In this document: in pieces, positions 15,307-23,991 of the stretch
How the letters are laid out: each line of letters starts with the position of its first letter
Numbering within the stretch: position 1 is the stretch's first letter
Origin: Candidatus Avelusimicrobium aviculae
Lineage (GTDB): Bacteria; Elusimicrobiota; Elusimicrobia; Elusimicrobiales; Elusimicrobiaceae
Assembly (NCBI GenBank): GCA_944324655.1
Contig: CALUXF010000006.1
Location: 1-64,000 of the forward strand
DNA: 64,000 bases
Direction: 5' to 3'
Translations under genes and position numbers: made by a program
Notes under the pieces: generated by a model
Told to the model about the DNA's origin: nothing
Seen by the model: the letters and a program-made list of their open reading frames with translations, nothing else
The model's database searches: none

Positions 15307-16746
15307 ATGTCTAAACCTCATTTTCACATCGCCTATAAATGGCTGATATTTTCCGTCACGGCTATCGGGGTGTTTATGTCCACGCTGGACGGGGGCATCG
15401 TCAACATCGCCCTACCCGTTATGGCTAAAGACCTAGGCGTTACGCTGGAACGCATCCAATGGGTGGTAACCGTCTATTTGCTTACCACCACCTGCTTTTT
15501 GCCCGTTTTTGGAAAATTAAGCGATATGTACAGCCGCAAATACCTGTATTTAACGGGGTTTTTGCTGTTTGGGGTGGGCTCTTTGCTGGCGGCGTTTGCG
15601 CACAGTTTGGCGTGGATGATTTTTTCCCGCGCGGTGCAGGGACTGGGCGCTTCAGCCATGATTTCCAACTGCCAGGCCATTATCGCCAAAGCCTTCCACG
15701 GCAAAGACCGCGGGCGCGCCCTGGGCGGCATTGGCGCCATGGTGGCTATTGGATTCTTGGCGGGGCCTACTTTAGGCGGGCTTTTGATTGAGCAGTGGGG
15801 TTGGCAGTCTGTATTTTGGATAAACGTGCCCATTAGTTTATTTGGCATTTGGCGGGGGATACAAATTATCCCGCTGTTTATGTCCCACCAAAAAGTAAAA
15901 ATGGATTTTACGGGCGCCGTATGCTTTATTTTATTTTCCTTTTGTTTCTTGTACGCGCTGGATGAAGGAAGCACCCAAAGCTGGACCTCGGCCCTGATTA
16001 TGGGCGCGTTTGCTTTGTCCGCCCTTTTTTTTGTGGGTTTTTACATGCGCGAGCAAAAAAGCCCCGCGCCGTTTATCGGCCTGTCTATTTTTAAAATACA
16101 GGCTATTTCTTACGGGTGTATCGTATCCGTGCTGGGGTTTATTGCTTTAAACTGCAATTCTATTTTATTTCCGTTTTACATGGCGGACATTTTGCATCTG
16201 ACCCCCGTGCAAATGAGCCTGCTCATGCTGCCCTTCCCGGCGGCTTTGGCGGTGTGTTCGCCTCTATCGGGCTGGCTGTCTGAAAGATATTCGGCGCGTT
16301 TAATCACCACCGTGGGGTTTGGGTTTTTAATTATAGGGGCCAGCATGTTTGTATGCATAGGCACGCACCCCTCGTTTGCCTATATTGTGGCCGCCCAAAT
16401 GATTATGGGCTGCGGAAGCGGCACCTTTCAAGCCCCCAACAATAACACCATTATCAGCGCCGCTCCGGCGGACCGGCTGGGCATGGTGGTAAGCTTAAGC
16501 GCCTTGGCGCGCAATATGGGGGCCGTGATGGGGATTGCCCTGTCCGTGTTGATATTTTCCACCATGAAACGCTATCTGCTCGCGCACGCCGCCCCGCAGC
16601 AGGAAGCGTTTATGAGCGCGTATCAAGCTTCCATGACATTCTGCATTTGCTGCTGCGTGCTGGCGGGGTATTTCTCCGCCGCGCGGGAAAAACGCAAGAA
16701 AAGAAAAAAACAACCCCGTGGATTTTATGAAACTACCACCGCTTAA
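15307..16746 (+). CDS. 14-TM MFS transporter (DHA2 / EmrB-QacA type), first copy
   Basis: A 479-residue drug:proton antiporter-like protein. It has the N-terminal motif TLDGGIVNIALPVMAKDLG (a D-x3/4-N-VALP-type motif 1 of the DHA2 family), GKLSDMYSRKYLYL after TM2 and about 14 hydrophobic segments. The start at ATG 15307 is chosen over codons upstream that overlap the methyltransferase. It is nearly a duplicate in layout of the next gene: long segments such as KWLIFSVTA, FGKLSDMYSRK and FIGLSIFKI are shared. The substrate is unknown. Position next to the cluster suggests export or resistance linked to the pathway, but it may be independent. Confidence 0.85.
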   Translation: MSKPHFHIAYKWLIFSVTAIGVFMSTLDGGIVNIALPVMAKDLGVTLERIQWVVTVYLLTTTCFLPVFGKLSDMYSRKYLYLTGFLLFGVGSLLAAFAHSLAWMIFSRAVQGLGASAMISNCQAIIAKAFHGKDRGRALGGIGAMVAIGFLAGPTLGGLLIEQWGWQSVFWINVPISLFGIWRGIQIIPLFMSHQKVKMDFTGAVCFILFSFCFLYALDEGSTQSWTSALIMGAFALSALFFVGFYMREQKSPAPFIGLSIFKIQAISYGCIVSVLGFIALNCNSILFPFYMADILHLTPVQMSLLMLPFPAALAVCSPLSGWLSERYSARLITTVGFGFLIIGASMFVCIGTHPSFAYIVAAQMIMGCGSGTFQAPNNNTIISAAPADRLGMVVSLSALARNMGAVMGIALSVLIFSTMKRYLLAHAAPQQEAFMSAYQASMTFCICCCVLAGYFSAAREKRKKRKKQPRGFYETTTA

Positions 16747-18109
16747 ACTCTCACGCAAATGGCTGATATTTTCCGTTACCGCCACCGGCACCTTTATGGG
16801 CACGCTGGACGGGGGGATTGTAAACATCGCCCTGCCCTCCATGGCAAAGCAGTTTGGAGCCAATATTGAAAATATCCAAAGCGTGGTAAGCATTTACCTG
16901 CTGGCGGTTACCTGCTTTTTGCCCGTTTTTGGCAAATTAAGCGATATGTACAGCCGCAAAAAAATGTATTTGGGCGGGTTTGCGCTGTTTGGGGTGGGGT
17001 CGGTATTATGCTCGCTGGCGGGCAATTTGCCATTTATGGTTTTTGCCCGGGCGCTGCAGGGGTTAGGCTCTTCGGCCATGATGGCAAATTCCCAGGCGAT
17101 TATCGCCAAAGCCTTTAGCGGAAAAACCCGCGGGCGCGCCTTGGGGGGGATAGGCGCTGTGGTGGCGCTGGGCTCTTTGGCGGGGCCGGCCGTAGGCGGT
17201 TTTTTAATACAGCATTTTGGCTGGCCCTCCGTATTCTGGGTAAACGTGCCCGTGTGCCTGATAGGCATTTGGCGCGGACTGCAAATTATACCCCGTTTTG
17301 AGCCTATTCAAAAAATGCGCATGGATATATGGGGGGCCGTATGTTTTATTTTAGCCAGCTTTGCTTTTTTATACGCCTTAAACGAGGGCCCGGGCAAAGG
17401 CTGGAGCTCTGCCACTATTCTAGGCGCGTTTGCCGCGGCCATATTGTTTTTCGGCGGATTTTTTATGCGGGAAAAAACGGCCAAAACGCCGTTTATCGGC
17501 CTGTCTATTTTTAAAATACCGGCTATTTCTTACGGATACGCCGTAGCCGTGCTGGGGTTTATGGCTATTTTTTGCAATTCCGTGCTGTTTCCTTTCTACA
17601 CCACGGATATTTTGCATATAGACGCCGTACAAACCGGCCTGCTGATTTTGCCTTTCCCCATTGCGCTGGCTGTTACCTCTACCGTAAGCGGGGTGCTTTC
17701 TGAGCGTTACCCCGCCCGCATTATCACCACCGTAGGGTTAGGATTTATAATTACCGGTACGCTGATGTTTGCGTTTATCGGCACAAGTCCGTCTTTCTTT
17801 TATATCGGCCTAGCGCAATTTATTATAGGTTCCGGCTCCGGCACGTTTCAAGTGCCCAACAACAACACCGTTATCAGCGCGGCGCCTAAAAACAAATTGG
17901 GCATTGTATCCAGCGTAAACGCGCTGGCGCGCAACGCGGGCATGATTATGGGCATTGCCCTTTCCGTAGCCGTATACGCCGCCGTACAAAGTTATTTTGA
18001 AAGCGCCGGCCTGCCGCATACCCAAGCCTTTATGCACGGCTACCAAGCCGCCATGCTGTTTGGCGCGGGAGCGGCGTTTATAGGGGGAATTATATCCACC
18101 GCCAGGTAA
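16727..18109 (+). CDS. 14-TM MFS transporter (DHA2 type), second tandem copy
   Basis: This 460-residue transporter overlaps the end of its paralog by 20 bases. The ATG at 16727 is preferred; an in-frame GTG at 16718 is possible and neither has a strong ribosome site. It has the same landmarks as the first copy: TLDGGIVNIALPSMAKQFG, GKLSDMYSRKKMYL, RGRALGGIGA and a QVPNNNTVISAAP segment. Compact overlap implies co-expression, perhaps as a hetero-oligomer or after a recent duplication. The transcript ends at the terminator at 18145-18176. Confidence 0.85.
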   Translation: MKLPPLKLSRKWLIFSVTATGTFMGTLDGGIVNIALPSMAKQFGANIENIQSVVSIYLLAVTCFLPVFGKLSDMYSRKKMYLGGFALFGVGSVLCSLAGNLPFMVFARALQGLGSSAMMANSQAIIAKAFSGKTRGRALGGIGAVVALGSLAGPAVGGFLIQHFGWPSVFWVNVPVCLIGIWRGLQIIPRFEPIQKMRMDIWGAVCFILASFAFLYALNEGPGKGWSSATILGAFAAAILFFGGFFMREKTAKTPFIGLSIFKIPAISYGYAVAVLGFMAIFCNSVLFPFYTTDILHIDAVQTGLLILPFPIALAVTSTVSGVLSERYPARIITTVGLGFIITGTLMFAFIGTSPSFFYIGLAQFIIGSGSGTFQVPNNNTVISAAPKNKLGIVSSVNALARNAGMIMGIALSVAVYAAVQSYFESAGLPHTQAFMHGYQAAMLFGAGAAFIGGIISTAR

Positions 18110-18144
18110 ATATTTCATAGCACGCCTGGATTTACCAACTTACA

Positions 18145-18176
18145 AAAAACGCCCCGTTTTGCAACGGGGCGTTTTT
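18145..18176. terminator. Bidirectional terminator between MFS pair and rubrerythrin
   Basis: Near-perfect arms AAAACGCCCCGTT and AACGGGGCGTTTT meet around TTGC and give T-runs on both strands. It lies between converging transcripts. Confidence 0.9.
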
Positions 18177-18197
18177 ATCAGGCTAAATACGCGGAAA

Positions 18198-18737
18198 TTA
18201 GAAGTTTTCCGGGTGAACCATAAAGTAAGCCTGCGGGTGGGCGCATACGGGGCACACTTCGGGGGCTTTTTCACCCACGTGGATGTGTCCGCAGTTGGCG
18301 CATTCCCACATGACAATGCCGGTTTTGGCAAACACTTGTTTGGTGTCTACGTTTTTGAGCAGTTTGCGGTAGCGTTCTTCGTGCATTTTTTCAATTTTGC
18401 CCACGGCTTCAAACAAATAGGCCAATTTGTCAAAGCCTTCTTCTTTGGCTTCTTTGGCAAAAGTGGCGTACATATCGGTCCATTCATAGTTTTCGCCTTC
18501 GGCGGCGTCTAACAAGTTGGCGGCCGTGTCGGCGATTTCACCGCCGTGCAAGGCTTTAAACCACAATTTGGCGTGTTCTTTTTCGTTGTTGGCGGTTTCT
18601 TCAAACAATTTGGCGATTTGAACAAACCCTTCTTTTTTGGCTTTGGAAGCGTAATACGTATATTTGTTGCGGGCCTGAGATTCGCCGGCAAAAGCGGTCA
18701 TCAGGTTTTTTTCAGTCTTAGATCCTTTGAGTTCCAT
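18198..18737 (-). CDS. Rubrerythrin
   Basis: A 179-residue non-haem iron peroxidase. The N-terminal four-helix bundle carries the di-iron ligands in [28 protein letters not shown] and [19 protein letters not shown]...EKMHEERY. The C-terminal rubredoxin-like domain has CANCGH and [11 protein letters not shown] as the Fe(Cys)4 site. It reduces hydrogen peroxide in anaerobes. It lies just downstream of a Fur/PerR-type regulator (24-base gap), so peroxide-responsive control is likely. Confidence 0.95.
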   Translation of the reverse strand: MELKGSKTEKNLMTAFAGESQARNKYTYYASKAKKEGFVQIAKLFEETANNEKEHAKLWFKALHGGEIADTAANLLDAAEGENYEWTDMYATFAKEAKEEGFDKLAYLFEAVGKIEKMHEERYRKLLKNVDTKQVFAKTGIVMWECANCGHIHVGEKAPEVCPVCAHPQAYFMVHPENF

Positions 18738-18761
18738 AAAGTAAGTCTCCTTATTTTATAA

Positions 18762-19226
18762 TTACAAATCTTTTTTTGTTTCTTTTTGGCAGCGGGCGCA
18801 TAAACCGCTAAACTGCAGGTTGATTTTATGCACGCGGCCATACTCTTCCACTTCCGGCGGGACTTCCAAACGTTCCCCCGGAGCGGGAAAAACATCATAC
18901 ACTTCCCCGCACTGGGTGCAGACAAAGTGGTAATGCTCGTCAAAATCGGCATCAAAACGGGCCTTGCTGGAAAAACCAACCCGAAACACCAGCCCTAATT
19001 CTTCCAAAGAAGATAAAGTGCGGTACACCGTATCCAAAGACACATTGGGCATGGTTTTGCGCACCGCCTCAAAAACGCGCTCCGCGTCCGGGTGTTCTTT
19101 GGACTGGGCCACCATTTTAAAAATTTCCACCCGTTGGGGCGTTACGCGCAAACCGTGGGCTTTGCAGATTGTTTTAAAATTTTCCAATTGCTCGGCCGTT
19201 ACGCCGCAAGATGTTTGTGTATTCAT
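18762..19226 (-). CDS. Fur-family regulator, PerR-like
   Basis: A 154-residue metalloregulator. The winged helix includes GLRVTPQRVEIF and the recognition helix NVSLDTVYRTLSSLEELG. The sensor part has FDEHYHFVCTQCGEVYDV and CARC near the end, giving two CxxC pairs for the structural zinc. The single-zinc layout and the partner rubrerythrin gene point to a PerR-like peroxide sensor, but Fur or Zur-like action cannot be excluded. It is followed at once by rubrerythrin, with which it is probably co-transcribed. Confidence 0.88.
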   Translation of the reverse strand: MNTQTSCGVTAEQLENFKTICKAHGLRVTPQRVEIFKMVAQSKEHPDAERVFEAVRKTMPNVSLDTVYRTLSSLEELGLVFRVGFSSKARFDADFDEHYHFVCTQCGEVYDVFPAPGERLEVPPEVEEYGRVHKINLQFSGLCARCQKETKKDL

Positions 19227-19235
19227 AAAAACCGC

Positions 19236-19289
19236 TTATTAATAATTTTTCTTAAGTAAGTATAGCATATTTTTTATACTTTATGTCAA
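19236..19289 (-). promoter_or_regulatory. Promoter of the regulator-rubrerythrin unit with a palindrome
   Basis: On the minus strand TTGACA (19289-19284) and TATACT (19264-19259) are 19 bases apart. Just downstream, 19236-19245 is the perfect palindrome TTATTAATAA, followed by TTAAGTAAG-like sequence. The palindrome lies between promoter and start codon and could be the operator for autoregulation. It is not a textbook PerR box. Confidence 0.5.
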
Positions 19290-19300
19290 CAAAAAAATAA

Positions 19301-19329
19301 TTACCTCTTTTCACGCTAAATTGTATAAT
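19301..19329 (+). promoter_or_regulatory. Promoter of the iron alcohol dehydrogenase gene
   Basis: TTACCT (19301-19306) and a perfect TATAAT (19324-19329) are separated by 17 bases. The gene start follows at 19369 after AGGAGG. Confidence 0.6.
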
Positions 19330-19368
19330 AAAAACGCCGGAAGCACCGGTTTGATTACAGGAGGTTTT

Positions 19369-20544
19369 ATGAAATTTGATTTTTATCTTCCCACCCGCAT
19401 TTTGTTTGGCGCGGGCCGTTTAAACGACCTGGGCACCGCCAAACTGCCTGGAAAAAAGGCGTTGATCGTCATTTCGGCGGGGACGTCCATGCGCAAAATG
19501 GGGTATTTGGACCGCGTAACCGCCCTGCTTAAAAAACAAGGGGTGGAAAGCGTCGTGTTTGATAAAATTTTGCCTAACCCCATTTTGGAACACGTCACCC
19601 AAGGGGCCCAGCTGGCCCGCCAGGAAGGGTGTGATTTTGTGATAGGCTTGGGCGGAGGCAGCAGCATTGACAGCGCCAAAGCCATTGCCGTTATGGCTAA
19701 AAACCCGGGCAATTATTGGGATTATATTTCCTCCGGCACCGGCAAGGGTTTAATCCCCAAAGAAGGGGCCCTGCCGTTAGTGGCCATCACCACCACGGCC
19801 GGCACCGGCACCGAGGCCGATCCGTGGACCGTTATCACCAACAAAGAAGAAAAAACCGGCACCGGCTGGGAGTGTACCTTCCCGGTACTATCCATTGTAG
19901 ACCCGGAATTGATGACCTCCGTCCCGCCGCATTTGACCGCTTACCAAGGGTTTGATACGCTTTTCCACTGTACAGAAGGGTTTATAGCCAATATCGCCAC
20001 CCCGGTTTCTGACGCGTTAGCCTTAAAAACCATTGAGCTCATCGCCCGTTATTTGCCGCGCGCCGTGAAAGACGGAAAAGACCTGGAAGCCCGCCAGCAA
20101 GTGGCTGTGGCTAATACGCTGGGGGGCATGGTGGAAACTTTTTCTTCCTGCACCAGCGAACACTCTTTGGAGCACGCCATGAGCGCCTATTACCCCAAAC
20201 TGCCGCACGGGGCGGGGCTGATTATGCTTTCTTTGGCGTATTATGATTTCTTTAAAGACAAAGGCCCCGCAAAACGCTACGGCCTGATGGCGCAGGCGAT
20301 GGGAGAAAATATCTCCGGTCTGGACGAAGCCGCCCAAGCCCAAGCCTTTTTAACCGCGCTAAAGAAATTACAGCAAGCCTGCCAAGTGGATCAGTTAAAA
20401 ATGAGCGACTACGGCCTCAAACCCGAAGATTTAGAGCCTATGGCAAAAACCGCCTGGGATACCATGGGCGGCCTGTTTGAGCTGGACCCATACAAATTAA
20501 ACCTGCAGGAAACGCTGTCTATTTACAAAGCGGCTTATAAATAA
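19369..20544 (+). CDS. Iron-containing alcohol dehydrogenase (butanol dehydrogenase-like)
   Basis: The ATG at 19369 follows AGGAGG by five bases. The 391-residue enzyme has the NAD(P) motif GLGGGSSIDSAKAIAV, then TTTAGTGTEADPWTVI, and metal ligands of the type III alcohol dehydrogenases: an Asp/His set in DTLFHCTEG and EHSLEHAMSAYYPKLPHGAG. It reduces aldehydes to alcohols, useful for redox balance during fermentation. The gene stands alone between its own promoter and a terminator. The physiological substrate is not evident. Confidence 0.9.
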   Translation: MKFDFYLPTRILFGAGRLNDLGTAKLPGKKALIVISAGTSMRKMGYLDRVTALLKKQGVESVVFDKILPNPILEHVTQGAQLARQEGCDFVIGLGGGSSIDSAKAIAVMAKNPGNYWDYISSGTGKGLIPKEGALPLVAITTTAGTGTEADPWTVITNKEEKTGTGWECTFPVLSIVDPELMTSVPPHLTAYQGFDTLFHCTEGFIANIATPVSDALALKTIELIARYLPRAVKDGKDLEARQQVAVANTLGGMVETFSSCTSEHSLEHAMSAYYPKLPHGAGLIMLSLAYYDFFKDKGPAKRYGLMAQAMGENISGLDEAAQAQAFLTALKKLQQACQVDQLKMSDYGLKPEDLEPMAKTAWDTMGGLFELDPYKLNLQETLSIYKAAYK

Positions 20545-20551
20545 TAAAAAA

Positions 20552-20576
20552 GGGCTCCTTACCGGAGCCCTTTTTT
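20552..20576 (+). terminator. Terminator of the iron alcohol dehydrogenase gene
   Basis: GGGCTCC and GGAGCCC around TTACC, followed by six T residues. Confidence 0.9.
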
Positions 20577-20623
20577 AAACCCCGCCAAGAAATAACCCCC
20601 GTTTTTTTGTATCCTATTTGTAT

Positions 20624-21808
20624 ATGGCGCAAAGCTATCCAGACATTTACCATACCATTATCATCGGCGCGGGCGCTTCCGGCCTGATGTGCGCCGGCTC
20701 ATTTAACGTGCGCAAACTGGTTATTGACCACAACCCCGCCCCCGGCGCCAAAGTGAAAGTTTCCGGCGGGGGAAAGTGTAATTTTTCCAACACCCGTATT
20801 TCCGCCGCCAATTATTTTTCCCAAAACAAACATTTTTGCAAAAACGCATTGGCCGCCTATAAAAATGCGGATTTTTTAAAATTGTTAGATGATAACCATA
20901 TCCCTTGGACGAAAACTCCCTCCGGTCAATTATTTGCCCATAGCGCCCAAGACATCGTGCACCTGCTTACCCGCCGCGCCCAACAAGCAAACAGCCGCTT
21001 ATGGCTAAACACCCAAGTTTTGCGGGTACGGCAGGAAACAACCGGCTTATATACGGTGCAAACGTCCCGCGGCAAACTAAGCGCGCAGAACGTCGTGCTG
21101 GCGACGGGGGGGCTTTCTTACCCGGCGTTGGGGGCCAGCGCTTTTGGCATAAAAACCGCGCGGGAAATGGGGCTTAATATTATAGAGCAAACCCCGGCGC
21201 TGGCGGGCCTCTGCTTTACGCGGGACTTGCGCCGGCAAACCGCCCATTTGGCGGGAAACAGCCTGCCTGCGCACATACAGTGCGGCAAATTTTCTTACCG
21301 CGGGCCGCTGTTGTTTACGCATGAAGGCATAAGCGGCCCCGCCGTATTGCAGGCCTCTTTATTTTGGAACGAGGGGGAAAACATAACGGTTAATTTCCTG
21401 CCGGATACGGACGCCTTGGCCTTTTTAAAAGAGCATAAAAATTCCCCCAAACTATTTTCCTCTTTACTGGCTGAAAAAATATCCCCCAAAATAACCAAAG
21501 CGCTTTTGGGGGAGGGGGACGTATCGGCCGCCAACGCTTCGGCGGCCTGCCTGCAGCAGGCCGCCCAACGGCTAAACCATTTTGTATTTATCCCGCAAAG
21601 CACCAGCGGCTGGACCAAGGCCGAAGTCACCCGCGGCGGAGTGGACACCAAAGAAATAAACCCTTCCACCATGCAATGCCGCCGCTTGCCGGGGCTGTTT
21701 ATCACCGGGGAACTGTTGGACGTAACCGGCATGCTGGGGGGATACAATTTACAATGGGCTTGGAGCAGCGGCTGGGCCGCGGCAAAAGCGTTGGAAAAAA
21801 TCTTTTAA
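20624..21808 (+). CDS. HI0933/BaiN-like FAD-dependent oxidoreductase
   Basis: A 394-residue flavoprotein. It has the FAD Rossmann motif IIIGAGASGLMCAG near the start, the family stretch VKVSGGGKCNFSNT, VVLATGGLSYPALGASAFG, and the C-terminal ELLDVTGMLGGYNLQWAWSSG. These match the HI0933/YhiN family that includes BaiN. Substrate is unknown. The ATG at 20624 is eight bases after TATCCT and has no ribosome site, so the message may be leaderless. A TTG at 20618 is a weaker alternative. Confidence 0.88.
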   Translation: MAQSYPDIYHTIIIGAGASGLMCAGSFNVRKLVIDHNPAPGAKVKVSGGGKCNFSNTRISAANYFSQNKHFCKNALAAYKNADFLKLLDDNHIPWTKTPSGQLFAHSAQDIVHLLTRRAQQANSRLWLNTQVLRVRQETTGLYTVQTSRGKLSAQNVVLATGGLSYPALGASAFGIKTAREMGLNIIEQTPALAGLCFTRDLRRQTAHLAGNSLPAHIQCGKFSYRGPLLFTHEGISGPAVLQASLFWNEGENITVNFLPDTDALAFLKEHKNSPKLFSSLLAEKISPKITKALLGEGDVSAANASAACLQQAAQRLNHFVFIPQSTSGWTKAEVTRGGVDTKEINPSTMQCRRLPGLFITGELLDVTGMLGGYNLQWAWSSGWAAAKALEKIF

Positions 21809-21888
21809 ATACAAAAAAATTTCCGTGAATTAAAAGCCCTTTATTGCTATAATATTTCTAGCTGTTACAGGCTTTCTTCGGAGAATAT

Positions 21889-23076
21889 ATGGATTTTAAG
21901 AAAAAACCGTTTAATCTGTTTACTTTATGGATAGAATCTTTTAAGCTGGCCAATAAAACTTTTGGCGCGTTGGTTTTGCTTCTCTTTCTGTTGGTTGTCT
22001 TTATCGCAGCCGCCCTTACGGCTATTGTCATTGTAGCTACCAAAATGGTGCTTCCCGGCGCCATGACGGGCCCTTTCCTGGCCGGTATCAGCACCGCCAC
22101 CCTTATGCTTATAGCCAGCTATATCGTGTATTTTATTTTCCCGTGTACGTTAATTAATATGATTTCCGCCCGCGCCAATAAAGTGGGAACCGCCCTTCCG
22201 GAATGTTTCTGGAAAGCGCTGCTTCCTTCTTTTTATTTGCTTTTAGCCAGCATTGTAATCGGCATACCTACATTAATAGTAAATTGGGTGGTGCAAAGCG
22301 CGGGATCCTCTAACTTAAGCCTGTTGGTTTCGGCCGCGTTGGTTTTTGGGCTGTATATCCCCGCCGCGTTTACCGCGCCCGCCATTACGCTGCGGGGGGA
22401 AAACCCCGTTTCCGCCATCAGATACAGTATGGATTTGGTATTCCGCCGTTATTTCCGTACCGCCATTTTGCTTTTCAGTATTTGGCTGTCCCCGTTTATA
22501 GGGTTTGTAATCATAGCAGGCGCTTTGATAATAGGCATACCGCTGTTCTTTGCCAACAGTTTTGACATCACCAATTTGACCATAGGCTGGTATATTGTAT
22601 TTTTAGCCGCCTTATTAGCTTACGCTTTTTCTTTATATTTTGCGTTTACGGCAAATACGCTTTTGTTTTTAAACCTAGACCACGGCTTCAACCGGGACGG
22701 GTTTGAAATTTCCGACGCGGAAAAGTTGGCCGGGATGTCTTCTTCCACAGCGTTGCCCGCTACAGCCGGCATGCCGGTACAACGGCCCGAAAACGATATT
22801 TTAAGCCCCAACGAACAGGTGGGCATGCTTACCACGGTTTCCCCGGAAACAAACGAAATGAATGTAGACGAGCATTTAAACCAGGTTTATTCACCGGATA
22901 ATATTAAAGTACAGCAATATATGCACCAAGAAGAAGACCGTATGCCCACTATTCTTTTTGACGATGATATGGCGCAGGATATTGCAAAAAACCAAGAAAT
23001 GATGTCCGCCAAAAAAGAAAAAAACAATCAGCCCGAGGACAACGGGCCGGAAAATATTAAACTTTCCAAGAGGTAA
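21889..23076 (+). CDS. Multi-TM membrane protein with a long hydrophilic C-terminus
   Basis: A 395-residue protein with about six TM helices in residues 25-265 (LVLLLFLLVVFIAAALTAIV, then SIVIGIPTLIVNWVV and others). A polar, acidic tail of about 130 residues follows and is likely cytoplasmic. It resembles the next gene in helix number and in sequences around the middle helices, so the two are probably diverged paralogs. A TATAAT lies at 21848-21853 and GGAG five bases before the ATG. No named family is recognised with confidence; glycerophosphodiester-phosphodiesterase-type membrane domains look similar. Confidence 0.75.
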   Translation: MDFKKKPFNLFTLWIESFKLANKTFGALVLLLFLLVVFIAAALTAIVIVATKMVLPGAMTGPFLAGISTATLMLIASYIVYFIFPCTLINMISARANKVGTALPECFWKALLPSFYLLLASIVIGIPTLIVNWVVQSAGSSNLSLLVSAALVFGLYIPAAFTAPAITLRGENPVSAIRYSMDLVFRRYFRTAILLFSIWLSPFIGFVIIAGALIIGIPLFFANSFDITNLTIGWYIVFLAALLAYAFSLYFAFTANTLLFLNLDHGFNRDGFEISDAEKLAGMSSSTALPATAGMPVQRPENDILSPNEQVGMLTTVSPETNEMNVDEHLNQVYSPDNIKVQQYMHQEEDRMPTILFDDDMAQDIAKNQEMMSAKKEKNNQPEDNGPENIKLSKR

Positions 23077-23082
23077 TTCTTT

Positions 23083-23916
23083 ATGAGTAACCATACACGG
23101 TATTCTGTATCCTCTTATATTAAAAACGCGGTAAAAACCGTGGAAAAAAGCGGTTTGCCCCTTGTGCAAATTTTATTGGGCGGACAGGCGGGCATTATTT
23201 TAGTCAGCTTGCTATGCCAACAATACGACCCTTTTAATAGCACCCCGGAAGAACACCCTTTTCTGTATATTCTTTGGGCGCTGGCAACCGGCGTGATTAG
23301 TTTATTTATGATGACGTCTTGTCTAAACATTTTAAAAAACGCCCGGGAAGGGAAACTAATTACTTGGAAAGAAGCCCTGCATATAGCTGCCGGCCGGTTT
23401 TGGAAGGTGGCCGGAGCAAGCATATGGTATATAGTGCTAATGTGGCTGGTTTTCTTGTTGTTCGCGTTTATCGCTTTAGCCCTGGTGGTGGTTATCTATT
23501 CCATATATTCCACAGCCAGTATTTTAGTGGGGGTTATCGCCTCTGTGGCGGCAATATGGCTGTTTTTCACCACCTTGCTGGGTTCCGTTTTCAGTATATA
23601 CGCCGTAGCAACGGGGGAGAAAAACGTTTTTAACGCTTTGCCTTATGCTTATAATTTACTTAAACAAGACTATTGGCATCTGTTTAAATTAGGGATTATA
23701 GCTGGGTTGATTGTACTGGTGTTCTCTACCCTTATTGGGGTTATACAGCTGTTTATTATGCCTTTATATATGATAAATACGTTGCTTGGCATAGCGGGCA
23801 CGTGGCTATTATCGCTGCCATGTACGGTCATTAACTCGGTGGTGGGTTTGGGCTTAATATACGAGCTATACGCCGGTGCCAAACGTACGCAAAGCACACA
23901 ACCCGCAGAAAACTGA
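23083..23916 (+). CDS. Multi-TM membrane protein (likely partner of the preceding gene)
   Basis: A 277-residue protein with about six TM helices (ILLGGQAGIILVSLLC near residue 28, then FLYILWALATGVISLFMM and onward). It follows the related membrane protein with only six bases between, with AAGAGG before its ATG, so the two are co-transcribed and may form one complex. The short C-terminus lacks the polar tail of its neighbour. Function is unknown. Confidence 0.75.
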   Translation: MSNHTRYSVSSYIKNAVKTVEKSGLPLVQILLGGQAGIILVSLLCQQYDPFNSTPEEHPFLYILWALATGVISLFMMTSCLNILKNAREGKLITWKEALHIAAGRFWKVAGASIWYIVLMWLVFLLFAFIALALVVVIYSIYSTASILVGVIASVAAIWLFFTTLLGSVFSIYAVATGEKNVFNALPYAYNLLKQDYWHLFKLGIIAGLIVLVFSTLIGVIQLFIMPLYMINTLLGIAGTWLLSLPCTVINSVVGLGLIYELYAGAKRTQSTQPAEN

Positions 23917-23922
23917 TTTTGC

Positions 23923-23952
23923 AAGAGGGCTCTTATATACGCCCTCTTTTTT
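23923..23952 (+). terminator. Terminator after the membrane protein pair
   Basis: AAGAGGGC and GCCCTCTT (23923-23930 and 23941-23948) with a T-run after. Confidence 0.85.
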
Positions 23953-23991
23953 GTTATGGTTATATAGGATATTACTACACACGGAGGATTC

